A stretch of 64,000 nucleotides of DNA from an uncultured Brachyspira sp. (GTDB lineage Bacteria > Spirochaetota > Brachyspiria > Brachyspirales > Brachyspiraceae): NCBI RefSeq assembly GCF_944388875.1, contig NZ_CALXKQ010000001.1, forward strand, positions 124,001 to 188,000. Reading direction: 5' to 3'. Shown in pieces: positions 35,761 through 44,276 of this stretch. Both the position numbers and the translations under genes were made by a program. Below the pieces are notes generated by a model. The model had not been told where the DNA came from. It did no database searches and saw only the letters and a list, made by a program, of their open reading frames with translations. Within the stretch, counting starts at the first letter, position 1; each line of letters begins with the position of its first letter.

Positions 35761-36837
35761 ATGGATTATTTTATGAATAAAGTTGAAGTAAGAATAAACA
35801 ATATCTCGAATATTCAAATAAATTATGATATTTTAGTTCAAAAGGGATTAATAAAAGAAACAGGAAAATTAGTAAAAAATATACTAAGAGGAAAAAGGGC
35901 TTTAATAGTTACAGATGATATAGTAGATAAACTTTATACTGACATTGTAAAAGAAAGTTTGGAAAAAGAGAATATTATAACTTCTGTATGCGTCATTACT
36001 CATGGAGAATCAAATAAAAATATAGAAAGCATAATTGATATTTTTTCTTCACTTGCTAAAAATGAATTAAGCCGTAAGGATATGATAATAGCATTAGGAG
36101 GCGGTGTTGTAGGAGATATGGCTGGATATGCTGCTGCTTCTTGGATGAGAGGAATTGATTTTGTGCAGATTCCTACTACTTTGCTTGCATGTGTGGATTC
36201 TTCTGTAGGCGGAAAAACTGGTATTAATATAAGAGAAGGAAAAAATCTAGTAGGAGCTTTTCACAGCCCTAAACTCGTTATAATAGACAGCAATACTTTA
36301 TTAAGCCTTCCTAAAAGAGAATATAATGAAGGAATGGCTGAAGTTATAAAGCATGCATTTTTATTTGATGAAAAACTTTTAAAACTTATAGAGGAGCATT
36401 GTTACAATAATACTGAATTGGATATTGATTATATACTTAAAAGAAACTGTGAATTAAAAGCTCATATTGTAGAGATAGACTATAAAGAGCAGAAAGAGAG
36501 AATGTTTTTGAACTTTGGGCATACTATAGGACATAGTGTAGAGAATGCTGCAGGCTATGGTGTATTGCTTCATGGTGAAGCTGTTGCTATAGGTATGATT
36601 TTTGCTATAGAGTATGGTATTAAAAAAGGCATAACTAAAGATAAAAATATATTAGAGAGAGCTAAAAATATATTGTCTGCATTTTCTCTGCCTACAGCTA
36701 TACCCAATAATATAGATTTGAAGGAGGCTATTAAACTCGATAAAAAAAGAAGTGATGATAAAATCAATTTCGTATTTTTAGAATCTATTGGAAAACCTTG
36801 TGTTGAAAAAGTGAGTATTGAGGATATTTTTAATTAA
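35761..36837 (+). CDS. aroB: 3-dehydroquinate synthase
   Basis: A 358-residue NAD- and metal-dependent enzyme, the second step of the shikimate pathway. Motifs are IALGGGVVGDMAGYAAASWMRG (read in pieces), the IPTTLLACVDSSVGGKTGIN block, a GMAEVIKHAF helix and the metal histidines in NFGHTIGHSVE and LHGEAVAIGM. The first ATG has no good ribosome-binding site; ATG at 35773 (codon 5) is an alternative start. It follows aroF with a terminator between and ends at its own terminator. Confidence 0.95.
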   Translation: MDYFMNKVEVRINNISNIQINYDILVQKGLIKETGKLVKNILRGKRALIVTDDIVDKLYTDIVKESLEKENIITSVCVITHGESNKNIESIIDIFSSLAKNELSRKDMIIALGGGVVGDMAGYAAASWMRGIDFVQIPTTLLACVDSSVGGKTGINIREGKNLVGAFHSPKLVIIDSNTLLSLPKREYNEGMAEVIKHAFLFDEKLLKLIEEHCYNNTELDIDYILKRNCELKAHIVEIDYKEQKERMFLNFGHTIGHSVENAAGYGVLLHGEAVAIGMIFAIEYGIKKGITKDKNILERAKNILSAFSLPTAIPNNIDLKEAIKLDKKRSDDKINFVFLESIGKPCVEKVSIEDIFN

Positions 36838-36880
36838 TAAATTTACTTTGGAACTTATTATTTTATTGTTTGATTAATTA

Positions 36881-36913
36881 AGAGGCATTAACTTTTTATA
36901 AGCTAATGCCTCT
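36881..36913 (+). terminator. aroB intrinsic terminator
   Basis: AGAGGCATTA (36881-36890) and TAATGCCTCT (36904-36913) form a perfect 10-bp stem, followed by TTTTT. Confidence 0.9.
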
Positions 36914-36938
36914 TTTTTGTTTTAGGATTTATTTTTAT

Positions 36939-37370
36939 TTATGCTTTCATCAGTGCTTCGCCCAAATTCACACATTCACTTACAGCATTATCATCTGGAG
37001 TAAGATTTGCTGTTAAACCATCTTTAACTAAAGAAGCACCTGCAGAACTTACATCATCCTGCCAATTTCTCATCCATTCTCCGTCGCCCCAGTCATAAGA
37101 ACCGAATAAAGCGACTTTTTTACCTGATAAACTTCCTCTTACAGAATCATAAAAAGGCTGAAATTCTGATTCTTCTAAAACTTCAGAACCCATAGCAGGA
37201 CAGCCTAATGCTATTTTTGAATAGTTGTTTATATTTCCAGCATCGAAACTTGATACACTAAAAATATCAGCCTCTCCTCCCGCATTTTCTATGCCTTTTT
37301 TTACATTTTGAGCCATTAACTCAGTATTGCCTGTACCGCTCCAATATATTACTGCTATTTTATTACTCAT
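36939..37370 (-). CDS. Flavodoxin
   Basis: A 143-residue FMN electron carrier. The phosphate loop IYWSGTGNTELMAQ and the isoalloxazine-side loops (GCPAMGSEVLEE, FGSYDWGDGEWM) are canonical for short-chain clostridial-type flavodoxins. Flavodoxin commonly replaces ferredoxin when iron is scarce. It is downstream of the DUF3793 gene, with a large hairpin between the two, which could allow partial read-through from the operator-controlled promoter at 38065-38124. Confidence 0.95.
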   Translation of the reverse strand: MSNKIAVIYWSGTGNTELMAQNVKKGIENAGGEADIFSVSSFDAGNINNYSKIALGCPAMGSEVLEESEFQPFYDSVRGSLSGKKVALFGSYDWGDGEWMRNWQDDVSSAGASLVKDGLTANLTPDDNAVSECVNLGEALMKA

Positions 37371-37423
37371 ATTATTACCTCCTTATGTAATAAATAATAA
37401 TTAAATACTATAAAGCCAAATAT

Positions 37424-37480
37424 AAAAATTGTGAGCATATAGCAAATTCATTTGCTATATATTTTTAGCGAACAATTTTT
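37424..37480 (-). terminator. Nested hairpin between the DUF3793 gene and flavodoxin
   Basis: The inner stem is ATATAGCAAA/TTTGCTATAT (37437-37460, perfect 10 bp). The outer arms AAAAATTGT (37424-37432) and ACAATTTTT (37472-37480) also pair. It lies just past the DUF3793 stop on the minus strand and could terminate or attenuate transcription into flavodoxin, or act as a processing site. Confidence 0.65.
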
Positions 37481-37484
37481 ATTA

Positions 37485-38051
37485 TTATAAAGAATGAAGT
37501 TTGTAATCGTCCATTATCTCCAAAATGCCCTTTCCTCTTAAAAATGTATTTATATAAAAATTTCTGCATCTATTATAATCATCAAAAATTTTTATAGCCT
37601 CATTTTTATTATGATATACCTTCCAATACCCAGTATATAAACTATTTTTCCCATAGTTATTTATAAAGCCGTTTATATCTATAAGAGGATATCCCAAAAA
37701 TATACCTATTTCATGAGGAAATGTTTTAGAATACTGCATTCTTCTTTTCAAAACCTCTATGCATTCATATATATTTTTTGACTTATATCCGTAATTTTTC
37801 AAAAACTTGAAAATATTATCATCTGATAAATAATTTTCTAACTCTTTTTTGTTATATACATAAACTACAGCCTTATTATTATAATATTTTATTACAGCTA
37901 CATTTATGCCTCTTTTGTTTAGAATATTATTGTATAAAGAAACTTTTTTATTAAGTTTTTCTTTAGATAGATATTCACAAGTAAATATATTAGCTATTTT
38001 TATACCTGATAAAGCAGGTGCACAATGGTCAATAATTAATTTATCAAACAT
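37485..38051 (-). CDS. DUF3793 family protein
   Basis: A 188-residue cytosolic protein with the family's features: DHCAPALSGIKIANIF near the start, a FPHEIGIFLGYPLIDINGFI block and GYWKVYHNKNEAIKIFDDY. In anaerobes DUF3793 genes are often found next to flavodoxin and iron-related genes, as here; no biochemical role is established. The ribosome-binding site is AGGAG. Its promoter lies between two near-identical palindromes, so expression is probably tightly regulated. Confidence 0.85.
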   Translation of the reverse strand: MFDKLIIDHCAPALSGIKIANIFTCEYLSKEKLNKKVSLYNNILNKRGINVAVIKYYNNKAVVYVYNKKELENYLSDDNIFKFLKNYGYKSKNIYECIEVLKRRMQYSKTFPHEIGIFLGYPLIDINGFINNYGKNSLYTGYWKVYHNKNEAIKIFDDYNRCRNFYINTFLRGKGILEIMDDYKLHSL

Positions 38052-38064
38052 TCAATCTCCTATT

Positions 38065-38124
38065 GTTAGAGTATTCTAACATATACATAAAAAATGTCAA
38101 CAGAATTTGTTATAATACTCTAAC
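38065..38124 (-). promoter_or_regulatory. Promoter with twin 16-bp palindromic operators (DUF3793/flavodoxin)
   Basis: On the minus strand TTGACA (38100-38095), a 16-bp spacer and TAGAAT (38078-38073). GTTAGAGTATTCTAAC (38065-38080) overlaps the -10 and is a near-perfect palindrome (TTAGA...TCTAA). A copy with one mismatch, read from 38124 to 38109 on the minus strand, lies just upstream of the -35. Two matching boxes placed over and upstream of a promoter are strong evidence for a dimeric repressor. The TTAG...CTAA ends recall DtxR-type metal regulator boxes. Confidence 0.8.
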
Positions 38125-38165
38125 TTTTTTAAAAAAATTTAATATTTTGTATGTTTGATATTAGA

Positions 38166-38573
38166 TTATCTTATAGAAGTTTTAAACTCAGCAACAAATG
38201 TAGAGTCTTGATTATCTTTTACAGTAGCTTTAGCATCATAAATTCCTGAAGGAAGATATCTGCCGTTCTTATCTAAACCAGACCATATACACTGTGCTGA
38301 AGAACCATTCACAGTAAAATCTTTTTCTTCAATTAGATCACCTGATTGCGAGTATATTTGAAGTTTAGCACTATATATTGTTCCATTTTTTATAGATACT
38401 TTATATGTAGTACTCTCTCCGCTGGAAGGACTAAACGGATTAGGGTAATTATAGAACTCTGAAATAAGAGAGCTAGGTTTATTAGGCGAGCATGAAATAT
38501 AAAGGAAAGCTAAAAGAAACAGTATAAATATATTTCTCTTAGCTGACCTTATATTAGATAAAATACTTATCAT
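38166..38573 (-). CDS. Lipoprotein with FlgD-like Ig domain
   Basis: A 135-residue protein with a lipoprotein signal ending LYISC (lipobox), then one Ig-like domain of the FlgD/sorting-domain type: FYNYPNPFSPSSGESTTY, a KLQIYSQSGDLIEE strand and WSGLDKNGRYLPSGIYDAK. This module caps many spirochaete and Bacteroidetes surface proteins; here it is the whole mature protein. It lies 15 bp downstream of the EIIA-zinc-ribbon gene and is probably co-transcribed. Confidence 0.8.
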   Translation of the reverse strand: MISILSNIRSAKRNIFILFLLAFLYISCSPNKPSSLISEFYNYPNPFSPSSGESTTYKVSIKNGTIYSAKLQIYSQSGDLIEEKDFTVNGSSAQCIWSGLDKNGRYLPSGIYDAKATVKDNQDSTFVAEFKTSIR

Positions 38574-38588
38574 TAAAATAACTTATAA

Positions 38589-39407
38589 TTAATCAGTAGT
38601 AAATAATATTCTTCCGCAATGGAAACACATTATAATCTGATTTTGTCTTCTAACTTCATTAACAGTCATTTTAGGTATAGCAACATTACAAGCACTGCAT
38701 TTATAATTTTCTATTTTAGCTAGAGCCTCGCCTTTATTTTCTTTGATTCTCTTATAGTTTTCTAATACTGCAACATCAATTTTACTTAATATAGTGTCTT
38801 TGTATTTTTTGTACTCTTCTAAAACAACATCAGATTTTTGCTGAGAGTGAGTAGAACTATAAAGCTCATAAGCTTTTATTTGTATTTCAGCTCTTTCAAG
38901 CTCTATTAAGAATTTAATCTGTTTTTCAGCCTCAAATTTTTCATCTAATTTCTTGAATGATTCTAAAACACTTGAAAGCTCATCATAGCTTTTAGTAGCC
39001 ATAACTTTCTCTAATATTTCTTTTTGATTTACTAAGAAGAAAATCTGAGAAAGATTTAAAAGATAGTCCTGAGGATTATCAAGATCAGAAAGTATAGCAA
39101 ATACAAGTTTTACTGGGCTTTTTTCATCAGAATCTGAATCGTAGTTAATCTCATCTTTTAAGAAACCAACAAATATGTCTGTTTTACCATAATTCTGAAT
39201 TCTTCCATGCGGAACAGCAACTCCATTACCTATATTAGTTGTGTATTCATCTTCACGTTTTTTGAATGCATCGAATATAGCATCGGCTGATGCAGAAGCA
39301 ATTGGTGCAATTTTTTCACTTAACGCTCTAAAAAGTGATTCTTTATCCTTTGATTCCAAGTTCTCAAATACATGTTCTTTTGTGATTTTGTCAATTATTT
39401 TGAGCAT
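38589..39407 (-). CDS. EIIA (PtsN-type) domain fused to a coiled coil and C4 zinc ribbon
   Basis: A 272-residue two-part protein. Residues 1-150 are a PTS EIIA-2/Ntr domain with the phosphorylatable His67 in GVAVPHGR. Residues about 155-230 are charged and helical. The end is a C4 zinc ribbon with Cys237, Cys240, Cys261 and Cys264 (CSAC...CFHC), of the kind at the end of CT398-type coiled-coil/zinc-ribbon proteins. PtsN proteins are normally about 150 residues, so this is an uncommon fusion that may couple phosphotransfer status to a nucleic-acid or protein partner. Confidence 0.85.
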   Translation of the reverse strand: MLKIIDKITKEHVFENLESKDKESLFRALSEKIAPIASASADAIFDAFKKREDEYTTNIGNGVAVPHGRIQNYGKTDIFVGFLKDEINYDSDSDEKSPVKLVFAILSDLDNPQDYLLNLSQIFFLVNQKEILEKVMATKSYDELSSVLESFKKLDEKFEAEKQIKFLIELERAEIQIKAYELYSSTHSQQKSDVVLEEYKKYKDTILSKIDVAVLENYKRIKENKGEALAKIENYKCSACNVAIPKMTVNEVRRQNQIIMCFHCGRILFTTD

Positions 39408-39493
39408 ACAATCTCCTAATTTTATACATATTAAATTATTATATTATAGTATATAAAAAATATCAACTTTATTTTTTATATACAATCCAAATT

Positions 39494-41581
39494 TCATTCT
39501 CCGCTGCCAAGCAATGCTTTTCTTTCCTCTATAACCTTATCAGCTAAAGGACCTGTAAGCTCTTGATAATGAGAATGCTCCATCTCAAAAGTTCCTCTTC
39601 CTGAAGTAGATGCTTTCATTTCTATAGAATAAGTAAGCATTTCAGAAAGCGGTACTTCTGCTTTAATCATTTGTACTGTATTAGATGCCGCCTCCATACC
39701 TAAAATTTTACCTCTTTTTCCAGTAAGTTCATTCATTATAGCACCTGTGAACTCTTCTGGTACATATACGGTAACTTTCATAACTGGTTCTAATAATACA
39801 GGGTTTGCATTTTTAAACGCTTCTTTGGCAGCCATAGAACCTGCTATCCTAAATGATAATTCATTGGAATCCACATCATGGTATTTACCGTCATAAAGCC
39901 TTACTTTTATATCAACCATAGGATATTTTCCTAAAGGACCCTGTGCCATAGCATCCTGTATACCTTTTTCCACACCAGGTATATACTGTTTAGGAATAGC
40001 TCCGCCAAATATATCATTTACAAATTCGTATCCGCCATCTCTTGGAAGAGGCTCTACCTCTAAATGAACTTCTCCGAACTGACCGCTTCCTCCAGACTGT
40101 TTTTTATGCCTGTACTGTGCCTGTGCTTTCTTTCTGATAGTTTCTCTGTAGGCTACCCTAGGAACACTTTGTTCTATTTCTGCTTTTGTAAGAGATACTA
40201 CCCTATCCAATGCCAATTTTACCTGCAAATCTCCCATAGCCTTTATGATTGTTTCTTTAGTTTCGCTGTCAAATTCTACATTAAATGTTAAATCCTCCTG
40301 AGATATAGTATCCAACACCTCTAATGCTTTTACATCATTTTTTAGTATTTTTATAGCTGTAAAATATATAGGCTGAGGTATTTTCAATGGAGCAAATTGG
40401 AATGGAGAACTAGGAGCACTTATTGTATCAGCTGTTCTGCAGTCTGAAAGTTTTGCTAATACTCCTATATCGCCTGCTGTAATTGTATCAGCTTCAATTT
40501 GTTTTTTTCCTCTAGCCATATATATATGTGAAACTTTTTCTTTTTTTCCTGTTCTTGAATTATAAATCTCATCTCCGCTCTTTATAGTACCAGAACGCAC
40601 TTTAAAAAATGATATTCTTCCAGCATACTGATCTATTGTAGTTTTAAATACAAATGCTGCAAAAGGATCATCTCCAAGTATAGTTCTTTCTGCCTCTTCT
40701 CCTGTTATAGGATTTTTACCATTTGTTGCAGGAACATAGGAAGGAGAAGGCATATATCTGATTATAGTATCAAGTACAGCTCCCATACCTATATCTTTTA
40801 ATGATGTACCGAAAAGAATAGGAACAACCTTATATTGAAGTATAGACTTTGTTAATGCTTCTATATATTCTTCATCTGTAAACTTTCCGCCCTCTAAAAA
40901 CCTTTCTGTAAGCGTATCATCAACTTCGCATACTAATTCTTTTAATCTATCGCGTGTAGCTCTGTATTCATCATAGTATTCTTCAGGTATTTCTGCTTCT
41001 ATAATTTTTCCATTCTCATCTCTGAAAAAAGCTTTATGATAAATAACATCTATTATACCTTTAAAATCTTTACCATTACCCATAGGAATTTGTATAGGTA
41101 CTACAGGAGGCTCTTTAAAGTTATTTTCTATTTTTTCTAATAAAGCTTTATGATCAACCATCTCTTTATCTATTTTATTAACGAATACTATTCTAGGTCT
41201 TTTAAAACTATTAGCCATCTGCCAATGTTTTTCAGTTTCTATTTGTATTCCGAACTCTGCATCTATTACAACAATACATGATTCTGCTACTCTCAAAGCT
41301 GGGTTAATCTCTCCGCTGAAATCACCCGACCCAGGAATATCCAGTAAATTAATCTTATGATCTTTCCATTCAATAAAGCTCAAAGAAGTACGTATAGACA
41401 TTTTTTGTTTGATTTCTTCGTCTGTATAATCGCTGACTGTAGTACCTCTCTCAATTTCGCCTTTTTTATCTATAGACTTGGATCTAAAAAGTAAGGCTTC
41501 ATTCAATGTGGTTTTGCCGCTTCCAACGTGTCCTAATATGGCAACGTTACGGATACTTTCTGGGTTATAAATTTTTCCCAT
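39494..41581 (-). CDS. EF-G-like translation GTPase
   Basis: About 695 residues with the full EF-G domain series: GTPase domain I (GHVGSGKTTL as G1, DIPGSGDFSGE as G3, NKID as G4), domain II, and domains III-V (PRVAYRETIRKKA, GSGQFGEVHLEVEPL, GAIMNELTGKRGKILGME). G3 reads DIPG rather than DTPG and parts of domain I are shortened, as in the EF-G-like/FusA2 group rather than canonical FusA. I start at 41581 because AGGAGG is 7 bp upstream of that ATG; the ATG at 41587 abuts it. Its role could be an alternative elongation or recycling factor. Confidence 0.88.
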   Translation of the reverse strand: MGKIYNPESIRNVAILGHVGSGKTTLNEALLFRSKSIDKKGEIERGTTVSDYTDEEIKQKMSIRTSLSFIEWKDHKINLLDIPGSGDFSGEINPALRVAESCIVVIDAEFGIQIETEKHWQMANSFKRPRIVFVNKIDKEMVDHKALLEKIENNFKEPPVVPIQIPMGNGKDFKGIIDVIYHKAFFRDENGKIIEAEIPEEYYDEYRATRDRLKELVCEVDDTLTERFLEGGKFTDEEYIEALTKSILQYKVVPILFGTSLKDIGMGAVLDTIIRYMPSPSYVPATNGKNPITGEEAERTILGDDPFAAFVFKTTIDQYAGRISFFKVRSGTIKSGDEIYNSRTGKKEKVSHIYMARGKKQIEADTITAGDIGVLAKLSDCRTADTISAPSSPFQFAPLKIPQPIYFTAIKILKNDVKALEVLDTISQEDLTFNVEFDSETKETIIKAMGDLQVKLALDRVVSLTKAEIEQSVPRVAYRETIRKKAQAQYRHKKQSGGSGQFGEVHLEVEPLPRDGGYEFVNDIFGGAIPKQYIPGVEKGIQDAMAQGPLGKYPMVDIKVRLYDGKYHDVDSNELSFRIAGSMAAKEAFKNANPVLLEPVMKVTVYVPEEFTGAIMNELTGKRGKILGMEAASNTVQMIKAEVPLSEMLTYSIEMKASTSGRGTFEMEHSHYQELTGPLADKVIEERKALLGSGE

Positions 41582-42041
41582 AGACATTCCTCCTTTGATA
41601 ACAGGTAATTATTTTGATATAATAGGTTATTTATTATATTATTGGATTTGTTTCTAAAGAAGCTTAAAGAATAAGCTGTTTCATAGAAAACTAAGTAATG
41701 CATGATAATTCAAGTATAGTAAAAAAAATATCAAAAATCAAATTTTATGCATAATTTTTACTACAAATAATAATTTAATATTAATACTTATAAAATTATC
41801 AAATCTACAATAGATAGTGTTTTAATTTTTATACATAATAAAATGATGATTAAAAAATTAAATAATTACAAAAAATTTAATAATAATAATTTTCTATTTT
41901 ATAATATACATTATGAAAACGTATAGAATATATGCATTTAAAATGTTAATAATAGTACAGCAAATTTATTTTAAAATTTTTATTCTTTATGACAGTTTTT
42001 GTCATAAAAATTACTTATACTATAATTAAGAGGATACTATT
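41582..42041. other. Divergent AT-rich intergenic region
   Basis: About 450 bp between the EF-G-like gene (minus) and the nuclease-like gene (plus). Apart from the palindrome and promoter at 41986-42026 and the EF-G Shine-Dalgarno, I see no gene, repeat or RNA signature. Composition is nearly all A and T. Confidence 0.5.
41986..42026 (+). promoter_or_regulatory. Promoter with palindromic operator over the -35
   Basis: TTTATGACA (41986-41994), GTTTT and TGTCATAAA (42000-42008) form a perfect 9-bp inverted repeat. Its right arm contains TTGTCA, 16 bp upstream of TATAAT (42021-42026), so a bound dimer would block the -35. An AGAGGA ribosome-binding site and the ATG at 42042 follow. Confidence 0.6.
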
Positions 42042-43116
42042 ATGTATAAAGATTTTGAAAAAAAGAAAAATGAATATTTAATAAAAAGCGGATTTTTTAA
42101 TGGAGATAAAGGAAACGGAACATTTAAAGGAAAAAAATATCCTTATGTATTAGAATATTATGAAAAATAATTTCTACATGCCAATATACAATAAAGTTAT
42201 AGATTATTTTAGTAAAAATAGTATTTCTTGGTGGGGTGAAAATAAAAGCAAACCTAGCTGTCATACTTTATCATCTCAAATATCATGTTTAAATCATTTA
42301 TTTTATATTAGAAAAAATAGATTTTTATGCTTGCAGGTGCTTAATTTTATAACAAATAGAAATTTTATAGATGTGATTTCATTTGAAAATGATATTAATG
42401 ATAATGGATATATAGACTTTGAAATTTCTAATTATAGAGAACCTTATGTATCAGTAAATGCTTTATTTTTAGCAAAAGATAAAGAGAATAAGAAACATAT
42501 TATAATGATGGAATGGAAATATATAGAAGAACATTCATATGAAGATTTTTCTATTAATAAAGATGAAAAAATACTTAATGAATATTCTTCTTTTATAAAT
42601 AACTCTAAACAATTAAAGATTAAGTATTTTAATTATAAATCAAGCATATATTTTCAAGGTGAACTTTATAAACTTACAAGACAGACTTTATGGGCTGAAC
42701 AGATAATAGAAAATAAATATAGTGAAAAAATAGGAGCTGATGATTTTTTGCATATAGTTGTTATACCAAATAAAAATAAATCTTTACTTTCATCTGTTTA
42801 TAAATTATCAAATATGAATTTAGAAAATACTTGGAGAAATATTTTGAATGATAATTCTAAATTTATGATAATAGATAACAAAAAAATTATTGAGGCATTA
42901 GAATATATTATAAAATTAATAGAGTATAGACTTATAGATTCAAGTTTAATAGTATCTCAGAAAAATATTAATGTAATGTCAGATAGTGATAAATTATCTA
43001 ATAAAAAAAATAATTCTGGTGAAAGCCATATAAGTTCAGAAGATATAGTTGTTTCAGAAGAAGATATATACAATTTAGAAGATTTTGTAAAATATTTAAA
43101 AATAAGATATCAATAA
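42042..43116 (+). pseudogene. PD-(D/E)XK nuclease-like gene, frameshifted copy A
   Basis: Translation starts at 42042 after an AGAGGA ribosome-binding site (MYKDFEKKKNEYLIKSGFF) but stops at 42168-42170. The rest continues one frame over from 42160 to 43116 (318 residues, beginning MKNNFY). Alignment with copy B, where the same region reads GDYKNNFYPP without a break, shows one extra base near 42160. The nuclease signature is SVNALFLA...MMEWKY: the expected catalytic Asp is Asn here while the E-x-K is kept. So both the frame and the active site appear damaged. Overlapping ATGA-type reinitiation could still express the long part. Confidence 0.65.
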
Positions 43117-43133
43117 TTTTTAAGGAAGTCTAT

Positions 43134-44228
43134 ATGAATATATACAGAGAATTAGAAATTAAAAAAAATGAAAAGTTAATCAAGGACGGATTTTTTTGAA
43201 ACGGAATATTTAGAGGTACAAAATATCCTTATGTATTAGGAGATTATAAAAATAATTTCTATCCGCCTATAATTGAAGAGGTTTTAGAATATTTTGAAAA
43301 GAATGAAATTAAATGGTGGAATAAAGATATTAATATAAATCATCCTGCCGCAAACACTTTATCATCTCAGATAGCATGCTTAAATCATTTATTTTTTATT
43401 AGAAGAAGTAAGTTTTTAAGTTTGTATATACTTAATTTTATAACAAATAGAAAGTTTATAGATTTATTTACTTTAGATAATGATAAATATAATAAGGCTT
43501 ATATATCTTTTGAAGTTTCAAGCGATAAAGATCATTTAAATGAAATAAGTACAAATAGAGGAGAGTTAAATACTTCAATAGATGCTGTATTTTTAGCAGA
43601 AGATGAAAATCATAAAAAATGTATGGTGATTATAGAATGGAAATACACAGAAAAATATTCTAATGAAGATGAATCTATAAAGATAGAAAATGGCATACAT
43701 AAAAAAGGCGAAGAGAGATTAAACAGATATACTTCACTAATTACTAATTCAAAACAGTTAAAATATAAACATTCAAATTATAAATCATCAGTATATTTTT
43801 ACGGAGAGCTTTATCAGCTTACAAGACAAACTTTATGGGCAGAACAAATGATAGAAAATAAAGATGATGAAAGTATAAAGGCTGATGATTTTCTTCATTT
43901 AGCTGTAATTTCTAACAAAAATAAATCTATGCTTTCAAGTGTATACAAAATATCAAATATGAATTTAGAAGATACATGGAGAAATGTTTTAAATGATAAT
44001 TCTAAATTTATGATAATAGATAATAAAAAAATTATTGAAGCATTAGAAACATTATTACAATCAATAGAATGCGATGATATAAATTATAAAGATGTAGTAT
44101 TTGATATAGAAAATCCAAAACCACATTCAAGTGTTTTAGTGCATATATTAAGACATGCTGAAAAAAGTAAAACTAACATAATTAATGAACTTACTGATTT
44201 TTTAACTTATTTGAAAACTAGATATTAA
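43134..44228 (+). pseudogene. PD-(D/E)XK nuclease-like gene, copy B with in-frame TGA
   Basis: The gene begins MNIYRELEIKKNEKLIKDG (ATG at 43134, AAGGAAG ribosome-binding site) and meets a TGA at 43197-43199. The frame is then open without interruption to 44228, and the sequence after the stop still matches copy A (KYPYVLxxY, NTLSSQIACLNHLF). The nuclease motif is intact: SIDAVFLAED (Asp) and VIIEWKYTEKYS (E-x-K). The LSSQIACLNHL segment recalls PGN_0703-type putative restriction endonucleases, with low certainty. Downstream ATGs such as 43422 would give only a truncated product. Confidence 0.65.
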
Positions 44229-44234
44229 TAAAAG

Positions 44235-44265
44235 CATACTAATATGCATTATAAATATTAGTATG
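44235..44265. terminator. Bidirectional terminator
   Basis: CATACTAATAT (44235-44245) and ATATTAGTATG (44255-44265) form a perfect 11-bp stem, followed by TTTTTTA on the plus strand. It lies between copy B and the convergent gene at 44277. Confidence 0.85.
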
Positions 44266-44276
44266 TTTTTTATAAT

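Noticed and set aside
36570-36767. Antisense ORFs inside aroB, ftsA, glgP, sialidase and EF-G
   Set aside because: All are shadows of strongly supported coding frames and lack start signals.
43197-43199. TGA as a recoded codon (selenocysteine or Trp) in nuclease copy B
   Set aside because: There is no SECIS-like hairpin directly after the codon, the aligned position in copy A is not Cys or Trp, and other genes here use TGA as a stop (for example 15122-15124).
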